Positions 1 to 8,796 of a stretch of DNA of 64,000 nt are shown here, one piece after another. Under the pieces are notes generated by a model. The model was not told the origin of the DNA. It ran no database searches and saw nothing but the letters and a program-made list of their open reading frames with translations. The position numbers and the translations under genes were made by a program. The first letter of the stretch is position 1; every line of letters starts with the position of its first letter. The DNA comes from Sphingobacterium chuzhouense (GTDB lineage: Bacteria; Bacteroidota; Bacteroidia; Sphingobacteriales; Sphingobacteriaceae): positions 248,001-312,000 of the forward strand of contig NZ_JACNYL010000002.1 in the NCBI RefSeq assembly GCF_014692525.1, read 5' to 3'.

Positions 1-57
1 TTGCATTATTATTTCTTCATATTTTTTGTAATTTAGACCGTCAACGAAATCATAGAA

Positions 58-1104
58 ATGGAAATAAAACAATACATAAAAGATATCTCTACAGTCAAGT
101 TCACCTATATACCCTGCATTTTACTGACGACATTTTCCTGTAATAATCCTCAACAATCTGAACAAATGACATACGATACGACCGGTAGCGTAGTACGCTA
201 TGACGTAGCTTTAGATGCTATTATCGACAGCTCCGAGACGGCAGAAATTATTGCCGAGGGCTTTGAATGGAATGAAGGGCCACTATGGGTGGAAAGCGAA
301 CAAATGCTCTTATTCTCAGATGTGCCCACGAATACCATTTACAAATGGACAGCCGAAAAGGGAAGTGAAGTTTATTTAAAACCTAGTGGCGATACGGGTG
401 ATGAGCCGAACCGACGTAAAGAGCCCGGTAGCAATGGTTTATTACTAGATAAGGCGGGAAACTTGGTGTTATGCCAACATGGTAACCGCCAAGTTGCCCG
501 AATGGATGCACCCTTGCAGCAGCCTCAGGCTACGTTTGAAACATTAGCCGATAAATATGATGGTAAACGTCTCAGTAGTCCGAATGACGCCGTTTACAAT
601 AAAGCTGGTGAATTATTTTTCACCGATCCGCCTTACGGATTGCCAACGCAGGGAGATGATGATCCTGAAAAAGAAATACCTTTTAACGGAGTATATAAAG
701 TAAAACAAAATGGCGAGATTATATTGTTGACCGATCAGATTAGTAAACCCAATGGTATCGCATTTTTCCCGGATGAACAGAAGCTATTGATCGGTAATTC
801 CGATCCTAATGCTGCGGATTGGTATATATTGGATTTGGCGGATACTGTCGTAACGCCAAAATTATTTTACAGCGCAACGAATGAACGAGAGGGATTAAAG
901 GGATTACCTGATGGGCTTAAAATAGACAGCAAAGGAATCGTTTATGCCAGCGGTCCGGGTGGCATTTGGATATTCGACAGCACAAGCAAAGTACTTGGCA
1001 AAATAGCATTGGATGACGCCGCTTCCAATGTCGCTTTATCTACAGATGAGAAAACATTGTATATCACGAATAGCGGAAAGGTGTTACGTATTAAACTAAA
1101 ATAA
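58..1104 (+). CDS. SMP-30/gluconolactonase-family lipoprotein
   Basis: Predicted six-bladed beta-propeller hydrolase of the SMP-30/gluconolactonase/LRE family, which acts on sugar lactones or related esters. The substrate cannot be read from sequence. A hydrophobic N-terminus ends in a lipobox-like TTFSC (Cys28), so it is probably a lipoprotein outside the cytoplasm. Family motifs appear in order: EGPLW near residue 73, SNGLLLD near 125, SPNDAVY near 174, KPNGIAF near 230 and LPDGLKID near 283. These carry the Glu, Asn and Asp metal ligands of the propeller. At 348 aa the length is normal for the secreted form. It stands alone and converges on the DUF4256 gene 20 bp away. Family is confident; the reaction is inferred. 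Confidence 0.85.
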   Translation: MEIKQYIKDISTVKFTYIPCILLTTFSCNNPQQSEQMTYDTTGSVVRYDVALDAIIDSSETAEIIAEGFEWNEGPLWVESEQMLLFSDVPTNTIYKWTAEKGSEVYLKPSGDTGDEPNRRKEPGSNGLLLDKAGNLVLCQHGNRQVARMDAPLQQPQATFETLADKYDGKRLSSPNDAVYNKAGELFFTDPPYGLPTQGDDDPEKEIPFNGVYKVKQNGEIILLTDQISKPNGIAFFPDEQKLLIGNSDPNAADWYILDLADTVVTPKLFYSATNEREGLKGLPDGLKIDSKGIVYASGPGGIWIFDSTSKVLGKIALDDAASNVALSTDEKTLYITNSGKVLRIKLK

Positions 1105-1124
1105 CACCTTTCTATGTATTGGCT

Positions 1125-1688
1125 TTAAACCGTCAATATTCCCCGAAAACCACGGGCACCGTAATAAGATTCTGCTCCATTGTGGTAAATAAATACATGA
1201 CCGTATCGCCAATCTCCGAAAATAGCGCCGCCTTTTTCTCGGATGGCGGTTGGTGTCAATACCCAACTGGAAGTCTTCGTATCAAACTTTCCAAGTGTTT
1301 GTAGTGCACGATATTGTTCTTCTGTTAAAAGTTCAATACCCATTTCAGAAGCCATCCCTATTGCGCTATGTTTGGGTTTATGTTCTTTTCTTGACTCCAG
1401 TGCTTCCGGATCGTAACAGACACTCCTTCGCCCTTTCGGACTCTCCGCAGCACAATCACAAAAAACATATTCAGCCGCTTCTTTCTTGTAATCTATCACA
1501 TCTGGTTCACCACCAGTTTCTTCCATTTGATAAAGTGACCAAAGCTTTTTAGGGCTTGCGACGAGTTTTTCCTGTATTTTTGTCCAATCCAAATCGGGAT
1601 GGCGATTTTTATTTTTCTCAAACCGTGTTTTCAAGATGCCGAGAAGTTCTTCTATTTGTTCCTGAGACAGTTTTGTTTTGTTATTCAT
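1125..1688 (-). CDS. DUF4256 domain-containing protein
   Basis: Soluble 187-aa protein that I recognise as the DUF4256 family from its overall sequence, including a YVFCDCAAESPKGRRS segment and a C-terminal GAIFGDWRYGHVFIYHNGA block. No signal peptide or membrane segment is present. Family function is unknown to me. The Cys pair in FCDC and the conserved Trp, Tyr and His residues near the C-terminus are the most likely functional positions. It is monocistronic, with thioredoxin upstream on the same strand but separated by a terminator at 1751-1780. Confidence 0.8.
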   Translation of the reverse strand: MNNKTKLSQEQIEELLGILKTRFEKNKNRHPDLDWTKIQEKLVASPKKLWSLYQMEETGGEPDVIDYKKEAAEYVFCDCAAESPKGRRSVCYDPEALESRKEHKPKHSAIGMASEMGIELLTEEQYRALQTLGKFDTKTSSWVLTPTAIREKGGAIFGDWRYGHVFIYHNGAESYYGARGFRGILTV

Positions 1689-1750
1689 GGTATAGCGCTA
1701 TTTGATTGAAAAAACGAATATACAATAAATCTGTTTTAAGAGAAGCTAAA

Positions 1751-1780
1751 AAAGCCGATCCTTCTATCAGAATCGGCTTT
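1751..1780 (-). terminator. Terminator of trxA
   Basis: Inverted repeat AAAGCCGAT / ATCGGCTTT with a 12-nt loop, 22 bp past the trxA stop. On the minus strand the stem is followed by a T-rich run (TTTTTTAGC). It separates trxA from the DUF4256 gene. Confidence 0.75.
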
Positions 1781-1801
1781 ATTTCCTTAGTTTTTTTAGA
1801 C

Positions 1802-2119
1802 TCAGAGCTGTTTGCTCAATTTCTCTACTAAAACAGATTTTGGTACAGCACCAATCTGCTTGTCGACAATTTCACCGTTTTTGAAGAATAACAAAGCTGG
1901 AATATTGCGGATACCATATTTAACGGAAATGTCCGGGTTGTTATCCACATTTACTTTTCCTACTACTGCTTGTCCTTCATATTCTGTCGCGATTTCGTCT
2001 ACTACGGGACCAACCATACGGCAAGGGCCACACCATTCTGCCCAAAAATCAATTAGAACAGGTTTATCTGATTTAAGAACAAGCTCTTCAAAATTGCTAT
2101 CTGTAATTTCTAATGCCAT
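1802..2119 (-). CDS. trxA: Thioredoxin
   Basis: Cytoplasmic thioredoxin of 105 aa, the standard length. The redox motif WCGPC is present (Cys30 and Cys33), preceded by the usual DFWAEWC strand. The cis-Pro segment IRNIPALLFFKNGE and the buried Asp before the active site are also present. It reduces protein disulfides using electrons from thioredoxin reductase, which is not in this window. No signal peptide, so it is not a periplasmic TlpA-type protein. It ends just before a clear terminator and appears monocistronic; dnaE lies upstream on the same strand. Confidence 0.95.
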   Translation of the reverse strand: MALEITDSNFEELVLKSDKPVLIDFWAEWCGPCRMVGPVVDEIATEYEGQAVVGKVNVDNNPDISVKYGIRNIPALLFFKNGEIVDKQIGAVPKSVLVEKLSKQL

Positions 2120-2217
2120 AATATTTAATTTTTCTGATTTCTCTTGTGTAATAAAACAAAGATAGAAATTTGACTATAGATAATCGTCATTCGCTCTTCA
2201 CAAATTTTTATAGCCTA

Positions 2218-5200
2218 TCAATTTAATCTATAATTAACCCCTTCAAATTTCTCTAGTCCGTCTAAAAAATCATTTGTAAGATTTATCTTCAATGACTTAG
2301 CAGGCATCTCAATTACCAATTCATCCTGTATATCTAAAATTTTAAATTTCAGCTGACAATTGCATTCTATTCCTTCTATTTTTGTTGATTCAACTAATGT
2401 ATAGATTTGATGTACAAACTGGTCATTTAACAGATGAAGTGGGCATTGTATCGTGAACGACTTCGCCATTTTGTCCCGCAAATCCGAAAGTAATTGTATG
2501 TTTTTTAATTCGAAGCCCCAATTACCTGCCTGCCTAAATCGTTCCTGTACCAATCCTCTAATCTGTACAAAGAATCCTTCCTGTAGATATCCTCGGAACT
2601 TGACATAATCTTCTCCAAACACCATAATCTCGAAGGATTCACTGTAGTCCTCTATAATAAACGAACCAAATGGCTTCCCGGATTTTGCTACCCTATGATT
2701 TGCTACGGCGATAATGCCACCAACAACCACTTCTTTATTTTTTATCCGATTGAACTCCAACAGTACCTCTTCCTCTACCTCACTCGCCTTAACCTTGTTG
2801 ATCAATTGGAGATCTATTACCTTGTTCTGGCAAAAGTGCTTTATCTCAAATTTATAATTATCTAACGGATGGCTTGTTAAATAGATACCGATGACGTCTT
2901 TTTCGTATTTAAGTTTCTCGATAAGACCCCAAGCCGGACAAGGTGCCAATACAGGTTCGGGCAATTCCGTTGCTGCTGACCCTCCAAAGAGACTCGCTTG
3001 TGCCGAATTTTCATTTTCTTTAACCCGGTGACCGTATTTGATAGCTTTCTCCAAGCCAGTAGAATTGTCGCCATCCATATGGAAGTACTGCGCACGGTGG
3101 GTATTGGTAAAACTATCAAAACCACCCGCATATGCTAAACTTTCAAACGCTTTTTTATTTGCCGCACGTAGATCTACGCGTTTGGCGAGGTCGAATACAG
3201 ATTTGTATTTGCCATCCTTTTCGCGTGTCTGGACAATGGTATCCACAGCACCGGCACCTACACCTTTTACCGCTCCCATTCCAAAACGAATCGCTCCCTG
3301 ATCGTTCACCGTAAATTTGTAATACGACTCGTTCACATCTGGGCCAAGTACCTGAAGTCCCATTCGCCGGCATTCTTCCATAAAGAACGTCACCGTTTTA
3401 ATATCATTCATGTTGTTGGACAACACCGCTGCCATATACTCCGCTGGATAATGAGCCTTGAGATAAGCCGTTTGATACGCTACCCAAGCATAACACGTAG
3501 AGTGTGACTTATTGAAGGCATAAGACGCAAAAGCTTCCCAGTCTGTCCAGATTTTTTCCAGTACTTTAGCACTGTGCCCATTCGCCGCCGCCTGCTCGAT
3601 AAACTTTGGTTTCATCTTATCCAGCACGGCTTTTTGCTTCTTACCCATCGCTTTACGCAAGACGTCGGCGTCACCCTTAGAGAAGCCCGCCAACTTTTGC
3701 GACAAAAGCATCACCTGCTCTTGATAAACCGTGATACCATACGTTTCTTTTAAGTACTCTTCACACGCCTCCAAATCGTAGGTAATGGGCTCTATTCCGT
3801 GTTTCCGCTTAACGAAAGACGGAATATATTCCATCGGTCCCGGACGGTACAACGCATTCATAGCAATCAAGTCAGCAAATACCGTGGGTTTTAACTCTTT
3901 CATGTACTTCTGCATCCCGGGAGACTCGTATTGGAACACACCAACTGTTTCTCCACGTTGGAAGAGTTCATACGTTAGCAAATCATCGATCGGAAATTTG
4001 TCGGGATCGAGTTCTATACCATGCCGTAATTTCACGTTCGCAACGGTGTCCTTGATTAAGGTAAGCGTCTTTAGTCCCAAGAAGTCCATCTTCAGTAGAC
4101 CGGCACTCTCAACTACAGAGTTATCAAATTGTGTAACATATAGATCGGAGTCTTTTGCTAACGACACCGGCACAAACTTCGTAATATCGTCCGGTGTGAT
4201 AATTACTCCACAAGCGTGAATTCCCGTATTCCGCATAGAACCCTCCAAAATGCGCGCCTGTTTGATGGTTTCCGCTTCTAATCCCGCGCCATCAGCCAAT
4301 GATTTTAAACGGTTGACAGCTTCCAACTCTTCTGAGCGCAACACCTCTTTCATCGCTTTCTCATCCATAGAGAAAATTTTATTCAACTTGAGGTTGGGGA
4401 TCAGTTTTGCGATTTCGTTGGCATCTTGCAAAGGTAAGTCGAGCACCCGTGCCGTATCCCTAATAGATGACTTAGCCGCCATCGTACCGTACGTGATGAT
4501 TTGGGCTACCTGCGAAGCGCCGTACTTATCAATAACGTATTGCATGACGCGGCTTCGCCCCTCATCATCAAAGTCGATATCAATATCGGGCATGGAAACA
4601 CGGTCGGGATTCAAGAAGCGCTCAAAAAGCAGATCGTATTCAATCGGATCCAAATTGGTAATCTTCAAACAATAAGCTACGGCAGAACCAGCTGCCGAAC
4701 CGCGTCCCGGCCCTACCGAAACACCCATTTTCCGGGCCGCATCAATAAAGTCGTGTACAATAAGGAAATAGCCGGGATACCCTGTTCTTTCGATGGTTTC
4801 CAACTCGAAATCCAAACGCTCCCGAATACTATCGGTTATTTCTCCATAACGCTCTTTTGCCCCTTCATACGTCAAATAGCGCAGGTATGCATTTTCACCA
4901 CGTTTACCGCCATCCAACTCGTCCTCAGCGTGCAGGAACTTCTCCGGAATCACAAATTTCGGCAAGAGGACATCTCTATTTAATGAATAAACATCAATCT
5001 TATCTAAGATTTCCTGTATATTGATGATGGCATCGGGTACATCTGCAAATACCCGCTTCATTTCTGCTGCCGACTTAAAATAATACTCTTGGTTGGGCAA
5101 TCCGAATCGAAAGCCACGCCCTCTCCCCTTTGGTGTAGACAGTTTTTCCCCGTCTTTTACACAAAGTAAAATATCATGGGCATGCGCATTATCTTTGCTG

Positions 5201-6645
5201 ACATAATAGGTATTATTTGTTGCAATTAATTTAACATCATGTTTTCGGGCAAGTTGAATAAGTGTTTGGTTCACCCGGTCTTCATCTTCCTGCCCATGTC
5301 GCATGAGTTCAATATAGAAATCTTCACCAAACTGTTCTTTCCACCATAACAACGCCTCTTCCGCCTGCGTTTCACCTATATTCAGTACTTTGCTAGGTAT
5401 CTCTCCATATAAGTTACCCGAAAGTACCATGACATCTTCTTTATAATGTTCAATAACCGATCGGTCTATACGAGGCACATAATAGAATCCTTCTGTATAG
5501 GCTATCGATGCCATCTTTGCCAAGTTATGGTACCCCTTTAGATTCTTTGCCAAAAAGACAATCTGATAACCATTGTCTTTTCTTGATTTATCCCTCCGGT
5601 CTTCACATACATAAAACTCACAGCCTACAATAGGCTTTAGCGTTTGGCCTACCGGTGGTTCTCCTCGTTCTAGCGCTTCCGCATTTTTGGCTTCGATTTC
5701 CTTATTATATCCGAGTGCTTTATTAACAAAATGGAACGCACCCATCATATTCCCATGATCGGTGAGTGCCACCGCTGGCATATTTGCCTTTGCTGCCGCT
5801 TCAACTAATGCCGGAATTGAGATGGTCGATTGTAATACGGAGAACTGCGAATGGTTATGCAGATGGGCAAACTCCGCATTATCCAATGCTTTCTTCAGTT
5901 CTTCGTCTATAACGGTCGTAGGTTCATCCGTCTTTTGGGCAGCACGAATAGCATCTGACGCCGCTTTTAAATTGATATGTTTTAGTCCTACCGAGGTAAT
6001 GGTGTCGGGATTATGTTGCCTAAATTCGACAAAGTACCCCGTATCTACCTGTAGTTCCTCCGGTGTAAAAACTTCTCGTCTAACGAGTTCGAAAAAACAA
6101 CGTGTTGTCGCTTCCACATCGGCAGTAGCATTATGCGCTTCCGCAAACGGCACACCGAATAAATAATTATGAAGCTCCGTAAGAGTGGGTAGTTTATACC
6201 GTCCGCCACGTCCGCCGGGAAGTTTTAATAATTCTGCCGTAACTTCTGTACAAGTATCCAATACAGGCATATTCGCTAAGGGAGAATTGACCTCATAACG
6301 GTAAAGTTCGCTCCCCATAATATTGATGTCAAATCCGATATTCTGCCCGACAACAAACTTCGCCTTTCTTAAAGCTGTGTTAAATTTATCCAATACATCG
6401 ACTAGCGGAACACCTTCCTTTTCGGCTAATTCTGTAGATATACCGTGAATCTTTTCGGAATCGTAAGGGATGTTAAAACCATCCGGTTTAATCAAATAGT
6501 CCTGATGCTCCACCAGATTCCCCATTTCATCGTGCAGCTGCCATGCTATTTGTATACAGCGTGGCCAGTTATCAGTATCTGTAATGGGTGCATCCCAACG
6601 CTTCGGTAAACCTGTAGTCTCGGTATCAAAAATTATATACATCAA
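2218..6645 (-). CDS. dnaE: DNA polymerase III alpha subunit with N-terminal DEDDh exonuclease
   Basis: Replicative polymerase of 1475 aa, about 300 aa longer than a standard DnaE because a DnaQ-like proofreading domain occupies residues 1-190. Its DEDDh residues are visible: D7 and E9 (FDTET), D106 (NIGFD), H171 and D176 (HNATAD). A PHP domain follows from about 258 (HLHNHSQFS). The polymerase catalytic Asps are D687 and D689 in PDIDIDFD and D854 in LKMDFLG. A helix-hairpin-helix region and an OB-fold domain follow. The PHP domain has lost metal ligands (ATNNTYY where active PHP domains read ATNDVHY), so proofreading probably comes from the fused domain. The start may be the second Met. Monocistronic. 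Confidence 0.95.
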   Translation of the reverse strand: MMYIIFDTETTGLPKRWDAPITDTDNWPRCIQIAWQLHDEMGNLVEHQDYLIKPDGFNIPYDSEKIHGISTELAEKEGVPLVDVLDKFNTALRKAKFVVGQNIGFDINIMGSELYRYEVNSPLANMPVLDTCTEVTAELLKLPGGRGGRYKLPTLTELHNYLFGVPFAEAHNATADVEATTRCFFELVRREVFTPEELQVDTGYFVEFRQHNPDTITSVGLKHINLKAASDAIRAAQKTDEPTTVIDEELKKALDNAEFAHLHNHSQFSVLQSTISIPALVEAAAKANMPAVALTDHGNMMGAFHFVNKALGYNKEIEAKNAEALERGEPPVGQTLKPIVGCEFYVCEDRRDKSRKDNGYQIVFLAKNLKGYHNLAKMASIAYTEGFYYVPRIDRSVIEHYKEDVMVLSGNLYGEIPSKVLNIGETQAEEALLWWKEQFGEDFYIELMRHGQEDEDRVNQTLIQLARKHDVKLIATNNTYYVSKDNAHAHDILLCVKDGEKLSTPKGRGRGFRFGLPNQEYYFKSAAEMKRVFADVPDAIINIQEILDKIDVYSLNRDVLLPKFVIPEKFLHAEDELDGGKRGENAYLRYLTYEGAKERYGEITDSIRERLDFELETIERTGYPGYFLIVHDFIDAARKMGVSVGPGRGSAAGSAVAYCLKITNLDPIEYDLLFERFLNPDRVSMPDIDIDFDDEGRSRVMQYVIDKYGASQVAQIITYGTMAAKSSIRDTARVLDLPLQDANEIAKLIPNLKLNKIFSMDEKAMKEVLRSEELEAVNRLKSLADGAGLEAETIKQARILEGSMRNTGIHACGVIITPDDITKFVPVSLAKDSDLYVTQFDNSVVESAGLLKMDFLGLKTLTLIKDTVANVKLRHGIELDPDKFPIDDLLTYELFQRGETVGVFQYESPGMQKYMKELKPTVFADLIAMNALYRPGPMEYIPSFVKRKHGIEPITYDLEACEEYLKETYGITVYQEQVMLLSQKLAGFSKGDADVLRKAMGKKQKAVLDKMKPKFIEQAAANGHSAKVLEKIWTDWEAFASYAFNKSHSTCYAWVAYQTAYLKAHYPAEYMAAVLSNNMNDIKTVTFFMEECRRMGLQVLGPDVNESYYKFTVNDQGAIRFGMGAVKGVGAGAVDTIVQTREKDGKYKSVFDLAKRVDLRAANKKAFESLAYAGGFDSFTNTHRAQYFHMDGDNSTGLEKAIKYGHRVKENENSAQASLFGGSAATELPEPVLAPCPAWGLIEKLKYEKDVIGIYLTSHPLDNYKFEIKHFCQNKVIDLQLINKVKASEVEEEVLLEFNRIKNKEVVVGGIIAVANHRVAKSGKPFGSFIIEDYSESFEIMVFGEDYVKFRGYLQEGFFVQIRGLVQERFRQAGNWGFELKNIQLLSDLRDKMAKSFTIQCPLHLLNDQFVHQIYTLVESTKIEGIECNCQLKFKILDIQDELVIEMPAKSLKINLTNDFLDGLEKFEGVNYRLN

Positions 6646-6797
6646 ATTCCCTTTCTCTTCTGAACAAAATTAAAAAATAAAAGGGACGGAATTGCGTTGT
6701 TTATTCGTCAAATTATCCACAATGAAAAAGAGAATTTAGTGGATAGCAAAAACATTTTCCTTATTTTGTATTGGAATATAATTTGACAGGATAGATC

Positions 6798-7358
6798 ATG
6801 ATGAAATTTTTAAAAATAGTGTTGTTTATTGCTATTTTAGTTGTTATCGGCTGGTTTTTACTTGCGCGATACAGCAATAGACCGACCTCAGAAAGCAAAC
6901 ACCAATTGCTGATCGAACGTATTGAAGCAATGGGCAAATTAGAGCTGGTAAAGTATCGGTTCAGCGATGTATTGGAGCACAAAAACGTCAGCGCTTATTT
7001 ACCAGACGCAAGCGTCCTACTCATCGTCAAAGCTGATGCTGTGGGTTGTGTAGACTTGACAAAATTGTCTCCACAGGATATCGAGGTAATAGATGATTCG
7101 GTATCCATACGACTACCAAGCCCCGAGATCTGCTATGTCAAAATAGATCACGAGGCTTCGAAAGTATATGATACAAAAATGGCTTTTTTCCGTGAAGCGA
7201 CTTTGGTAGATGAAGCTTTTAAAAGTGCAGAGAAAGAAATCTACAAAGAAGTACGAAATTCGGATATTTTGCGTCAGACAAAAGAAAACGCCATCCATGT
7301 GTTTAGGCCGTTGCTGGAAGGGCTAGGATTTTCGAAGATAAACTTGTCCTTTGAGTAA
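6798..7358 (+). CDS. DUF4230 membrane-anchored protein
   Basis: A 186-aa protein with one N-terminal membrane helix (residues about 4-24) and an extracytoplasmic domain recognised as DUF4230. Visible family features are KYRFSDVLEHK near residue 50, the alternating strand VLLIVKADAVGCVDLTKL near 73, and a C-terminal amphipathic helix ending in RPLLEGLGF. Function is unknown. It is divergent from dnaE across 152 bp, with no operon partner downstream. A stem-loop terminator lies about 120 nt past the stop. Confidence 0.75.
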   Translation: MMKFLKIVLFIAILVVIGWFLLARYSNRPTSESKHQLLIERIEAMGKLELVKYRFSDVLEHKNVSAYLPDASVLLIVKADAVGCVDLTKLSPQDIEVIDDSVSIRLPSPEICYVKIDHEASKVYDTKMAFFREATLVDEAFKSAEKEIYKEVRNSDILRQTKENAIHVFRPLLEGLGFSKINLSFE

Positions 7359-7475
7359 TTGATAGGCGGTTTCTAAATGTTAAAAAATGTTAAAGCGCCG
7401 ATTGCAGATAATAGTTCAAATTGCGGAGCGTTATAAAAGTATAATTTCATAATTTAGGTTAATAATTGGTTTGGT

Positions 7476-7508
7476 AAAATCCTGGGGCTCCCCGCTTCAG
7501 GATTTTTT
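7476..7508 (+). terminator. Plus-strand terminator after the DUF4230 gene
   Basis: Arms AAAATCCTG and CAGGATTTT enclose a loop that contains GGGG/CCCC. A run of T residues (7503-7508) follows. This is a convincing intrinsic terminator, although far (about 120 nt) from the upstream stop codon. Confidence 0.7.
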
Positions 7509-7568
7509 CATTTTCCTAGTCATCAAAAGGCAACTTTTTATATGGTCTGTTAAAGAGTAATAAAAAGA

Positions 7569-7596
7569 AGACCTCCATCCGGGCGGATAGAGGTCT
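7569..7596 (-). terminator. Minus-strand terminator
   Basis: Inverted repeat AGACCTCCATCC / GGATAGAGGTCT with a 4-nt loop and one mismatch. On the minus strand it is followed by TCTTTTTATT. It probably ends the transcript of the zinc-ribbon gene, 180 nt past its stop codon. Confidence 0.65.
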
Positions 7597-7777
7597 CACT
7601 AACCAATTATAACTTGCCGCCATGCTCTAGCGGACTGAATTATGAACTGCTAATATAACAAGAAAATCTAATAAAGCAAAATATTCCGCACCTATTTTAC
7701 CCTACCCGAATTTGCTCTGTGATACCAATCTTTCCAAAGAGAAAACGAAAACAAATGGAACTCGAGCTTTTTTTAAA

Positions 7778-8146
7778 TTAAACTTGTTCCGATGTCTTTT
7801 GCCGAACTATCAGGAATACTTCTTCGTCCAACGGCAGGTAACCATATTCATAAACAAAAAAATAAATTTGCCCTTTGGCATTACTAAATTGATTGGTAAA
7901 GAAATCGAAATCAAATCCTTTAGAAAGCAGTCTTTCACGAGTTACTTTCTGCATTTTTTCTTTTCCTAATACCTTACCGAGAACTTGTCGGTTACGCTTC
8001 AATATGTCATTGATTTTTCGCACAAAACTATTAGGAAGACTATTTCGTTTATTGTTGTAAGCATTCCGACAGGCATCATGGCAAAAGCGTTTATCCGACC
8101 GTCCAACAACTGGCTCGCCACAAGCTAAACACATACGTTTCTCCAT
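7778..8146 (-). CDS. Small zinc-ribbon protein
   Basis: A 122-aa basic protein. The N-terminal 30 residues form a probable treble-clef zinc ribbon: CLAC at Cys6/Cys9 and FCHDAC at Cys22/Cys26, followed by RNAYNNKRN. The remainder is Lys/Arg rich with aromatic residues near the end and has no motif that I recognise. The zinc ribbon resembles the DUF2116-type ribbon, but this is a family guess. It is divergent from ssb, and the shared 189-bp region holds a 10-bp tandem repeat. Nucleic-acid binding is possible but unproven. Confidence 0.6.
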   Translation of the reverse strand: MEKRMCLACGEPVVGRSDKRFCHDACRNAYNNKRNSLPNSFVRKINDILKRNRQVLGKVLGKEKMQKVTRERLLSKGFDFDFFTNQFSNAKGQIYFFVYEYGYLPLDEEVFLIVRQKTSEQV

Positions 8147-8170
8147 ATTTCACATAATTCTTTTTTACTG

Positions 8171-8210
8171 TACAAACGTTTGTAAACGCTTATAAACGTT
8201 TATAAACGCT
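8171..8210. repeat. Four 10-bp tandem repeats between divergent genes
   Basis: Four consecutive 10-mers: TACAAACGTT, TGTAAACGCT, TATAAACGTT and TATAAACGCT, with a degenerate fifth (TATAATTGGT) at 8211-8220. The consensus is TRYAAACGYT. A 10-bp period places each copy on the same face of the helix. It lies 25 bp before the zinc-ribbon start and about 125 bp before the ssb start, so it could be a cooperative operator for one or both genes. Confidence 0.8.
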
Positions 8211-8335
8211 TATAATTGGTTAACTACCGGCTAGTCGAAACCAGCTTTCGCAACTTTGAAATGTCAAAAGCGAATGCCGTTGACACTATAAATGTAAGTT
8301 ATCTAAAGTGGATTTACAATTAAAATTTCAATATT

Positions 8336-8737
8336 ATGAGCACATTAATCAATGTAGTACAACTTATCGGCCGCTTAGGAGCCGATGCAGAAGTGAAAAC
8401 AACGACAACGGGAACCAAAGTTTCCAATGTACGTTTTGCCACCAACGAATATTCCAAAAACAGCCAAGGAGAGTGGGTTGAAATTACATATTGGCATAGC
8501 TTGGTCTTTTGGGGGAAACTGGCGGAGAGACTGGAAAAGAAATGTAAAAAAGGAACCCGTCTGTTGATACAAGGTTCTTTAATTTATCGTGATTATACCG
8601 ATGTCAATAACATCAAAAGAGAAGTTACCGATATACGGGTGCAGCAATTTGTTGTATTAGACGGCTATACTAACAATACATCACTATTAGAAATTTCGTC
8701 TGATGTTGAAGAAAATGATACCGATCATCTCCCTTAA
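8336..8737 (+). CDS. ssb: Single-stranded DNA-binding protein
   Basis: A 133-aa SSB with one OB-fold. The N-terminus reads NVVQLIGRLGADAEVK, followed by VRFATNEYSK near residue 34, the core strand EWVEITYWHSLVFWGKLAERL near 46, and KGTRLLIQGSLIYRDY near 72. It binds ssDNA during replication, recombination or repair. The tail is short and ends in DTDHLP, lacking the terminal Phe of the usual DDLPF-like tip that recruits partner proteins. It may therefore be an accessory paralogue rather than the main replicative SSB; a second ssb elsewhere would be expected. It starts with ATG, has no clear Shine-Dalgarno, and converges with alkaline phosphatase. Confidence 0.92.
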   Translation: MSTLINVVQLIGRLGADAEVKTTTTGTKVSNVRFATNEYSKNSQGEWVEITYWHSLVFWGKLAERLEKKCKKGTRLLIQGSLIYRDYTDVNNIKREVTDIRVQQFVVLDGYTNNTSLLEISSDVEENDTDHLP

Positions 8738-8746
8738 TAAATAGTA

Positions 8747-8780
8747 AGAGGGCATTTTTCTTATCTGAAAGACGCCCTCT
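8747..8780. terminator. Stem-loop between convergent ssb and alkaline phosphatase
   Basis: Arms AGAGGGC / GCCCTCT with a 20-nt loop, lying between the two stop codons. No strong T-tract follows on either strand, so it is a weaker bidirectional terminator candidate. Confidence 0.45.
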
Positions 8781-8796
8781 CCTATTATACTTATAC

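Larger units (their letters stand above)
7359..7777. other. 419-bp intergenic region with two stem-loops
   Basis: No supported coding sequence. It holds a plus-strand terminator at 7476-7508 that could serve the DUF4230 gene or an unrecognised small transcript. A second hairpin at 7569-7596 reads as a terminator on the minus strand for the zinc-ribbon gene. The 120 nt between the DUF4230 stop and the first hairpin matches no RNA family that I recognise. Confidence 0.5.

Noticed and set aside
3785..5000. Several plus-strand ORFs of 140-160 aa inside dnaE
   Set aside because: They lie wholly opposite an unmistakable dnaE, lack domains and have the composition of antisense frames.
7600..7650. 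Stem CCGCCATGCTCTAGCGG as part of a tRNA or small RNA
   Set aside because: Only a short stem is present; no cloverleaf, T-loop or known RNA motif could be built.
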